Shown here piece after piece: positions 26,427 to 33,009 of a DNA stretch of 64,000 nucleotides. A program made the translations under genes and the position numbers. Origin of the DNA: Bacillota bacterium (GTDB lineage: Bacteria; Bacillota_E; JAJZYS01; JAJYTV01); assembly GCA_021845645.1 (NCBI GenBank), contig JAJZVM010000001.1:186001-250000 (forward strand), given 5' to 3'. The notes under the pieces were generated by a model that had not been told where the DNA came from, did no database searches, and was given only the letters and a program-made list of their open reading frames with translations. Each line of letters starts with the position of its first letter. The first letter of the stretch is position 1.

Positions 26427-28353
26427 ACGGCACCTCCATCATGAGGGTCGTCCCGCGCCCGGCCCCTGTGACGATGCGCAGGCTGCCGCCGAGCATCTGC
26501 AGCCTTTCCTGCATCGAGCTGAGACCGAGGCCGCCGTGCACGCCGCCGCGCTCGAAGCCGCGCCCGTCATCGCTGACCCTGATCAGGTAGAGGTCGGGCC
26601 TGAGCCGGCTGAACTGCACGTCCACCCGCGTGGCCTGCGCATGCTTGAGCACGTTCGTCAGCGACTCCTGGATGACCCTGTACAGGTTGAGAGCCGCGGC
26701 ATCCTCCCACCTCGGCATCTCCGTCTGCTGGTGCAGCGCGCAGTGGATGCCGCTCGCCTTCTCCATGCCTGCGAGGAGCGCCTCGACCGCCGCCGCGAGG
26801 CCGCGCTCCTGCAGGATGTCCGGCCTCAAGTTCAGCAGCACGCCGCGAATCTCCTCGATCGTCTGCGCCGCCAGCTGGGCCGTGTCATCGACCTGCGCCT
26901 GGATGGCCGGGTCGGACTTCCCCTGGCGCACCCGGCCCGCGATCAGCCCCAGCTGCAGCTTGAGCGCGGCCAGCGACTGACCGACGCCGTCATGCAGGTC
27001 TCGCGCGAGCCTCAGCCGCTCGTGCTCCTGTGTCTCGACCAGAAGCCGCGCCTGCCGCTGCAGCAGCTGGTTCTGCGCCTGGATGCGCCCCGAGAGGTCG
27101 CTCGTCAGATTCTCGTAGTGGGTCGTCCTAAGGTACTCCTGCCAGGAATAGATGTCGCCAAACTCCACGATGTTGAGGCCCTTCTCCTCTTCCACCTCGG
27201 TCACGCGCAGCCCGATCCAGCGCTTGATCAGGTAGAACATGAGAAAGCCGAGGCCGAACGACCAGGCGAAGTTGACAGACACGCCGAGGAGCTGCACAAG
27301 GAACTTCACGAGCCGAGTCTGTCCGTCGAGGAACTGCGGCGCCGCGAAGAAGGCCAAAAGCAGGGTGCCGACGGCGCCGCCGAATCCGTGGATCGGTACG
27401 GCGCCTACCGCATCGTCGAGCCGTCTGCGCTCGAGCCAGAGACTCGCGAGCACGACGACGGCACCCGCGATCAGGCCGATCACGACCGCCTGGGGCGGCT
27501 CGACGTAGGCCGAGCTCGCGGTGATGGCCACCAGGCCGCCGAGTGCGCCGGAGAAGATCGCCTCCATGTAGCTGTGGTCGCGGATGAAGAGCCCGGTCGT
27601 GAGGAGCGCCCCCACCACGCCGCCCGCAGCTGCGAAGTTCGTGTTGAGCAGAATGAGGCCGACGCGGCTGTCGAACTGCAGCAGGCTGCCGCCGTTGAAG
27701 CCGAACCAGCTGAACCAGAGGATGAACGTGCCGAGGGTCGCGAACGGGACGTTCGAGCGCCCGAGCTGCTTCACCCTGCCCTCGGCGTCCCACCTGTCCT
27801 TGCGCGGGCCCACGATCATGAGTCCCGCAAGGGACACCCAGCCGGCGGTAGCGTGCACGACGGTCGCCCCGGCGAAGTCCATGTAGCCGAGATCCTTGAG
27901 CCAAGCCGGCTGGTGCAGGAACATGCCGCCCCATGCCCAGTGTCCGAACAGCGGATAGATGAGGCCCGCCATGAACGCGGCACCGATCAGGAGCGGGATG
28001 AGCCGCGTCCGCTCCGACATGCTGCCGGACACGATCGTCACCGACGTGGCTGCAAACATCAGCTCGAAGAAGACGAAGACGTAGCCGAAGGAGTTGCGCG
28101 CCGTCGTCAGGCGGCTGAGGAAGAAGAAGCCTGTACCGATCAACCCGTGGTCCGTCGGGCCGAACATGAGTGCAAAGCCGATGAAGCCGAAGACGAGCGT
28201 GGCGATGATGAACGTCAGCATGTTCTCGATCGCCACGCTGACGACGTTCTTCGCCTGGACGAAGCCGACCTCGTAGCAGACGAAGCCCGCCTGCATGAAG
28301 AAGACGAACGATGCGCTGACGATGACCCAGAGATGGTTGACGCTGACGTCCAT
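26398..28353 (-). CDS. Amt-histidine kinase fusion (ammonium sensor kinase)
   Basis: 651 aa. Residues 1 to about 385 form a complete Amt-type membrane domain with both pore histidines (His167 in ATVVHATAG, His322 in VPIHGFGG). A linker and coiled coil (about 385-445) follow. Then comes a HisKA_3 dimerisation domain with phospho-acceptor His454 in RLARDLHDGVGQS, and an HATPase with NLYRVIQESLTNVLKHA, SDDGRGFE and GLGLSSMQERL. Fusions of Amt to kinases are known as ammonium sensors, for example in Kuenenia. It overlaps its response regulator and precedes amt. It should sense external ammonium or its flux. Confidence 0.93.
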   Translation of the reverse strand: MDVSVNHLWVIVSASFVFFMQAGFVCYEVGFVQAKNVVSVAIENMLTFIIATLVFGFIGFALMFGPTDHGLIGTGFFFLSRLTTARNSFGYVFVFFELMFAATSVTIVSGSMSERTRLIPLLIGAAFMAGLIYPLFGHWAWGGMFLHQPAWLKDLGYMDFAGATVVHATAGWVSLAGLMIVGPRKDRWDAEGRVKQLGRSNVPFATLGTFILWFSWFGFNGGSLLQFDSRVGLILLNTNFAAAGGVVGALLTTGLFIRDHSYMEAIFSGALGGLVAITASSAYVEPPQAVVIGLIAGAVVVLASLWLERRRLDDAVGAVPIHGFGGAVGTLLLAFFAAPQFLDGQTRLVKFLVQLLGVSVNFAWSFGLGFLMFYLIKRWIGLRVTEVEEEKGLNIVEFGDIYSWQEYLRTTHYENLTSDLSGRIQAQNQLLQRQARLLVETQEHERLRLARDLHDGVGQSLAALKLQLGLIAGRVRQGKSDPAIQAQVDDTAQLAAQTIEEIRGVLLNLRPDILQERGLAAAVEALLAGMEKASGIHCALHQQTEMPRWEDAAALNLYRVIQESLTNVLKHAQATRVDVQFSRLRPDLYLIRVSDDGRGFERGGVHGGLGLSSMQERLQMLGGSLRIVTGAGRGTTLMMEVPYEDQGRDRG

Positions 28354-28414
28354 AGGTTCGCCTCACGTTCCCGGCCTTGGACCAATCTGCCGCCCATGAC
28401 GGGCATGCCCGCCG

Positions 28415-31400
28415 CTAGGCGTTCAGGCGTGCCACGGCCATGATCAGATTGTCCTTCTGCTGCCAGAGCTCCTGCGCGACCCGGCGCGCAGCCTCGAGAT
28501 CCCCTTCGCCATGCAGGCGCAGGGCTTCTGCCGCAAGCCTGTGCGACGTCGCATGCGCATGCTCGACGTCGGCGAAGGCGGGACTCCCCGAGAAGTGGTT
28601 GCGCCCGTACGTCTCGAGCCAGTAGCCGAGGCCGCAGCACGTCCCGCCCACGCGCTTGTGACGCCCGTACGGTCGGGCGCCGCCCTGACCCGCGGTCGCG
28701 GTGAAGAGCGCCGCCCAGCGAAGGTGGCCGAGCTCCGCGGCGAGCTGCTGGAAGGTCTCGGTCGCCGAACGGAGCTCCTCCTCCGCGAGCAGCGGCAGGC
28801 GGCCGGCAAATCCCCTGAGGAAGTCGTCGAGGTCGGCCTCCGGCATCGGCCGCGCGATCTCGTACCCCTGCACCAGGTGGCAGCCGAGCCGCAGGAGAGC
28901 TTGGGCCTGCGCCGGCGTCTCCACGCCCTCCGCCACGACCTGCCGCTCCATGGCGTGTCCCATGAGCAGGATGCCATGAATGATCGCAGGGCTTTCGGGC
29001 GTCCGAAGCATCGCCTCGATGAACCGCTGGTCGATCTTGACGATGTCGCATGGCAGCTCCTGCAGCAAGGTGATCGACGAGGAGCCCGTGCCGAAGTCGT
29101 CGAGGGCGATCTGGACGCCCAGCTCGCGGCACTTCTCCATCTGGCTGCGGGCCCGCTCGAAATCGTGCACGGCGGCGGACTCGGTGATCTCGATGGTCAG
29201 GTGTCGCGCCTCGGCCGCGGGATGCTGCCGCAGCACCTCCTGCAGCTGGTAGGGGAAGTCGGGCGCGAGGAACTGTCGCGGGGAGGCGTTCATCGCCACC
29301 TGCAGCGGCCGTCCCCGGAGTGCCAGCCGTTCGGCCTGCGCGACCGCCTGCCGCAGCACGAAACGCCCGATCTCCTGCTCCAGGGACGTCCCTTCCGCCG
29401 CGGGCAGGAACTCGCCGGGCAGCCTGAGCCCGACCGCCGGGTCGCGCCAGCGCAAGAGCGCTTCGAAGCCGACCACTTCCTGGCGCGCGAGATCCACCTG
29501 AGGCTGGTAGTGAAGCTCGAGCTCACCGCGCCGGATCGCCTGCTGCAGCCGTACGCGCAGGTCGCCGCGCAACGCGACCGCCGCTTCCATGTCAGGCTCG
29601 AAGTAGCGGCAGGGCCCGTCGCCGCCGCTCTTCGCGGCGTACATGGCGAGGTCCGCGCGGCGCAGAAGCGTGTCCGCGTCCTCTCCGTCCTGGGGGAACA
29701 GGGCCACGCCGATGCTGCCGCGCAGGGAGAAGGAGCGGCCCGCGATCGCGCATGGCTGCCGGAGGGCCGTGGCCAGCCGCCCGAGCAGGTGGTCGAGTTC
29801 CGAGCGCTCCTGCACCGTGTCTACCAGCAGGATGAACTCGTCGCCGCCCGAGCGGGCGATCGTGTCCTCGCCGCGCACCACCTGCTGCAGGCGGTGCGCG
29901 AGCTGCTGCAGCAGCTTGTCCCCGAAGCTGTGGCCCAGGCTGTCGTTGACCTGCTTGAACTCGTCGAGGTCGATCAGCGCAAGGGCGAAATGATGCCTGT
30001 GACGCCGGGCCTTGTGCAGGGCGTGTGCGATGCGCTCCTCGAGAAGCCGCCTGTTCGGCAAGCCCGTGAGTACGTCGTGGTGCGCCAGATAGGCGATGCG
30101 CTCGCTCGCCTTGCGCCGCTCCGTGATGTCGCGGTGGGACGAAAGGATGTAGGTGATCTGCCCATGCTCGTCGCGCAGCGGTACCGCGGACCAGTCCATG
30201 AGGAACTCCGTGCCGTCCTTGCGATACTGGTAGACCTCCCCCGACCATGGCTCGCCGCGCAGGACCACGTCATGCATGCCTGCGATCGCCTGCCGGTCGG
30301 TGCGCGGGCCCCAGAGCATCTGCGACGACTTGCCGACCATCTCGTCCACCCTGTAGCCCGTCATGTCCTCGAAGGCGGGATTGGCGTAGACGAAGGTCAC
30401 CTTCCCGTTCGGCCCGACCTGCGCGACCACGAGGCACTCCGTGGCCTGCTCGACGATCTCATGGTGCAGGCGCAGCTGCTCCTCCGCCTCGATGCGCCGC
30501 TGCCGTCCCTCGAGCATCTCGAGGCCGAACCCGAGGTCTTGCGCGATTTCCGTGAGCACCGCCTGCACGCCGGCGTCCTCGAACTCTCCGCTGTCCCTGC
30601 CGTAGAGCACCAGAACGGCGGCCGAGGCCCCGGATACGGGAATGGGCACCGCTGCGATCGAGCGCAACCCGAAGCGCGCCGCCATCTCCCACCAGATGGC
30701 GAGTTCCGGATGCGCCCTGAAGTCTTTGACCGTGCAGAGCCGTCCCTCGCGCAATGCGCGGGCCGCGGGGCCGGTGCCGCGGGGATCGGACGGATCAAGG
30801 CTGACGCCGAGGCCGAGGAGAGCCTGCGCGCCCTCTTGCGCGTCGACGCCGGACCATGCGACGGGGCGCACCTCGCCGGCCTCGTCCCGCTCGCCCACCC
30901 AGGCGACGCGGGAGTCCCCGTGGGCCACAGCGATCTCGCAGACCCGCAGCATCAGGCTCGTCCGGTCCTCGCTGCGCATCACCGCCTGGCCAAGCTGCGC
31001 CAACGTGCGCCAACGGCGCACCTGCCGCCGGGCGGTGTCTGTCTCGTGCTCGCGGTGTTCCTGCTGCATCCGGCGCGCAGTGGCAAGGCCCACCTGATGC
31101 GCGATCAGGCGTATGAGCGCTTCGTCGGCCGCGTCGCGGTCCCGGCGTCCGGAGAACGCCACCGCGACCACGCCATCGCCCTGGCCCGTCGTGAAGCCCG
31201 CGCGCAGCACGCTACCCGGCGCGGGATGCCCCTGGCGTGAGCCGCTCCCGTCGGCATGGCGCCACTCCACCCCGCCGGGCTGCGGGGGGTCGTCGCGCCC
31301 CGCTTCCCAGGCGCGGAGGTCGAAGGCTCCCTGCGACGCGACGGTCTGCAGCAGGTTGCCGTCCTGGCGCAGGAGGATCGCCATGCTGTCTGCATCGAGG

Positions 31401-31510
31401 AGTTCCCTCGCGATATGTACGATCGCCCGGAAGATCTCGTCGTAGGGCAGCCCGGGATCGAGCGACCGAATCTCCTGCTCCAGCCGGTACAGACGCACGT
31501 CGGTCGACAA
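28415..31510 (-). CDS. GAF-GAF-PAS-GGDEF-EAL protein with C-terminal CZB domain
   Basis: 1031 aa cytoplasmic c-di-GMP enzyme. The order is two GAF-like domains (about 15-150 and 170-335), PAS (about 350-470), GGDEF (about 475-640), EAL (about 655-905) and a chemoreceptor zinc-binding-like domain (about 920-1031). The cyclase site is intact (ARSGGDEFILL), with an inhibitory RxxD (RGED) five residues upstream. The phosphodiesterase site keeps FEALLRW and DDFGTGSS. The CZB end has GHLRW, CCGLGYW and EHAHATSH as likely zinc ligands. TTG start. It lies 61 bases upstream of the Amt-kinase gene on the same strand, so c-di-GMP turnover may be co-expressed with ammonium sensing. Confidence 0.9.
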   Translation of the reverse strand: MSTDVRLYRLEQEIRSLDPGLPYDEIFRAIVHIARELLDADSMAILLRQDGNLLQTVASQGAFDLRAWEAGRDDPPQPGGVEWRHADGSGSRQGHPAPGSVLRAGFTTGQGDGVVAVAFSGRRDRDAADEALIRLIAHQVGLATARRMQQEHREHETDTARRQVRRWRTLAQLGQAVMRSEDRTSLMLRVCEIAVAHGDSRVAWVGERDEAGEVRPVAWSGVDAQEGAQALLGLGVSLDPSDPRGTGPAARALREGRLCTVKDFRAHPELAIWWEMAARFGLRSIAAVPIPVSGASAAVLVLYGRDSGEFEDAGVQAVLTEIAQDLGFGLEMLEGRQRRIEAEEQLRLHHEIVEQATECLVVAQVGPNGKVTFVYANPAFEDMTGYRVDEMVGKSSQMLWGPRTDRQAIAGMHDVVLRGEPWSGEVYQYRKDGTEFLMDWSAVPLRDEHGQITYILSSHRDITERRKASERIAYLAHHDVLTGLPNRRLLEERIAHALHKARRHRHHFALALIDLDEFKQVNDSLGHSFGDKLLQQLAHRLQQVVRGEDTIARSGGDEFILLVDTVQERSELDHLLGRLATALRQPCAIAGRSFSLRGSIGVALFPQDGEDADTLLRRADLAMYAAKSGGDGPCRYFEPDMEAAVALRGDLRVRLQQAIRRGELELHYQPQVDLARQEVVGFEALLRWRDPAVGLRLPGEFLPAAEGTSLEQEIGRFVLRQAVAQAERLALRGRPLQVAMNASPRQFLAPDFPYQLQEVLRQHPAAEARHLTIEITESAAVHDFERARSQMEKCRELGVQIALDDFGTGSSSITLLQELPCDIVKIDQRFIEAMLRTPESPAIIHGILLMGHAMERQVVAEGVETPAQAQALLRLGCHLVQGYEIARPMPEADLDDFLRGFAGRLPLLAEEELRSATETFQQLAAELGHLRWAALFTATAGQGGARPYGRHKRVGGTCCGLGYWLETYGRNHFSGSPAFADVEHAHATSHRLAAEALRLHGEGDLEAARRVAQELWQQKDNLIMAVARLNA

Positions 31511-31577
31511 TGGCGCTCCGCCTTTGGTACTAAATTCGCCTCATTAATTGCGCACGACGCGACACAGTTCCTGTGCG

Positions 31578-32033
31578 TCAGCGGCAGAGCGCCGCCCATG
31601 TCGCGTCGGCCGCCAGGCGGAGGTCGTCGCCCTGCACGAGGAGTTCCTGGCCGCGGCGGCCGGCACTCACCGCGATCTCCCGCCCCTGCGCTGCGAGATC
31701 CAGGAATACGGGCAGGGAGCGCTTCGTCCCGAGAGGCGACACGGAGCCGCGCACGTAGCCGGTCATGCGCTGGATATCGCCGGGATCCGCCATCTGGGCG
31801 TCGGGCTGTCCCCAGGCGCGTGCGATGGCCCTCAAGCTGAGCTCCGCGGTGGCCGGCACGACGCCGAGCGCGAATGCGCGACCGCTCCGCACGAGAAGCG
31901 TCTTGAAGACGCGCTCGGGAACGATGTCAAGCTTTCTTGCGACTTCCAGCGCGGTCTTCTCGACTTCGTCGTACTCTAGTACCCGGTACGCGAGGTGCAG
32001 GGCATCGAGCCGGTCGGTTGCGGGCGTGCGCAC
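31578..32033 (-). CDS. YbaK/EbsC-type aminoacyl-tRNA deacylase
   Basis: 151 aa from GTG 32033, which has AAGGAG eleven bases upstream. A longer reading to 32117 is open but poorly supported. The tRNA-editing domain is shown by RVFKTLLVRSG with the conserved Lys, LSLRAIARAWG and MTGYVRGSVSPLG. Such proteins hydrolyse mischarged Cys-tRNA(Pro) or related species. It lies 67 bases upstream of the GGDEF-EAL gene on the same strand and is divergent from the small zinc-ribbon gene. Confidence 0.85.
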   Translation of the reverse strand: MRTPATDRLDALHLAYRVLEYDEVEKTALEVARKLDIVPERVFKTLLVRSGRAFALGVVPATAELSLRAIARAWGQPDAQMADPGDIQRMTGYVRGSVSPLGTKRSLPVFLDLAAQGREIAVSAGRRGQELLVQGDDLRLAADATWAALCR

Positions 32034-32180
32034 CTCGAGGTCATCTCCTTCCACGGCCGGGCCAGCCGGTGGCCGAGGCCCCTCGAACATTGACACACCG
32101 GAACGTGCGTCCCACAATGGATAAGGTTACGCGGCGTGGCGCCAATGGGGAGCGCAGCTCGCAGCAGGAGGTGGCCCCAC

Positions 32181-32372
32181 TTGGTTTGTACCCGTTGTCA
32201 GCATCCCATCTACCGCACCGACAAGGCAACCGAGATGACCGCATACGCAGAACTCGTCCTCTTCCCGCTCGGTCGTATCCGCGCTCTTGCACGCAAGGGC
32301 GACCACTCGTACGTCGCGCTCATCGAGTGCCCCAATTGCGGTCGGGAGAACGACGTCCCGATCGATTTCTGA
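32181..32372 (+). CDS. Small zinc-ribbon protein
   Basis: 63 aa from TTG 32181, with GGAGGT eight bases upstream. Two CxxC knuckles, CTRC at the N-terminus and CPNC near the C-terminus, frame about 45 residues and suggest a single zinc ribbon. No enzyme motif is present. It ends 29 bases before the NuoI-like gene and is likely co-transcribed with it. Function unknown; it could be a redox or nucleic-acid-binding accessory protein. Confidence 0.6.
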   Translation: MVCTRCQHPIYRTDKATEMTAYAELVLFPLGRIRALARKGDHSYVALIECPNCGRENDVPIDF

Positions 32373-32401
32373 TCTGCCGCCAGCCCAAAGGGGGGGAGCG
32401 C

Positions 32402-32935
32402 ATGTTTGAAGCTGTCGGGAATATTCTGAAGGGTCTGGGCATCACCCTCAAGATCTTCACAACCGTGCCCAACCAGACCGTGGGCTATCCCGAGAAGAAG
32501 CGCGAGCTGCCTGCCCGCTACCGCGGGGTGCACAAGCTCCGCCGCTACGCGGACGGTATGGAGCGCTGCGTCGGCTGTGAGCTGTGCGCGGCTGCCTGCC
32601 CGGCCTACGCGATCACCGTCGTCGCCGCGGAGAACGACCCGGAGCACCGGGTCAGCCCGGGCGAGCGCTACGCCGCGCGCTACGAGATCGATTACCTGCG
32701 CTGCATCTTCTGCGGCGAGTGCGAACGCGCCTGCCCGGTGGACGCCATCGTCCTGACGCCGCAGCCCTTGCCGCCGTTCATCAGCCGCCGACAGGTGATC
32801 ATGACAAAGCAGGATCTGCTCGAGCCGTACCCTGGCGGCGACCCGCCAGCGTTCCACCTGCACCCCTGGGAGGACGCGCCGGACCGCATCGACCGCTGGC
32901 CCGTACCGCAGGAGCAGCTGCCGAGCCCCCGCTGA
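32402..32935 (+). CDS. nuoI: NuoI-like 2[4Fe-4S] ferredoxin, isolated from other complex I genes
   Basis: 177 aa. An N-terminal amphipathic region (FEAVGNILKGLGITLKIF) is followed by YRGVHKLRRYADG and two cluster motifs, CVGCELCAAACP and CIFCGECERACP, then a short tail with FISRRQVIMTK. This is the TYKY/NuoI architecture of NADH:quinone oxidoreductase. ATG at 32402 after a run of G residues acting as ribosome-binding site. No other nuo gene is in the window, so it is either a scattered complex I subunit or a separate electron carrier. Confidence 0.85.
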   Translation: MFEAVGNILKGLGITLKIFTTVPNQTVGYPEKKRELPARYRGVHKLRRYADGMERCVGCELCAAACPAYAITVVAAENDPEHRVSPGERYAARYEIDYLRCIFCGECERACPVDAIVLTPQPLPPFISRRQVIMTKQDLLEPYPGGDPPAFHLHPWEDAPDRIDRWPVPQEQLPSPR

Positions 32936-32949
32936 TCCTGGAAGCGTGC

Positions 32950-32975
32950 GCGGCGCCGCCTTGTGGCGGCGCCGC
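32950..32975 (+). terminator. Intrinsic terminator after the NuoI-like gene
   Basis: A perfect 11-bp stem (32950-32960 with 32965-32975) with a TTGT loop is followed by TCTTCTTT, a good plus-strand terminator 14 bases after the stop. Confidence 0.9.
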
Positions 32976-33009
32976 TCTTCTTTGCGCTCGAGCACGTGGA
33001 GATGCGGTC

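Noticed and set aside
28511..31240. 909-codon open frame on the plus strand
   Set aside because: Antisense shadow of the GGDEF-EAL gene, no domain.
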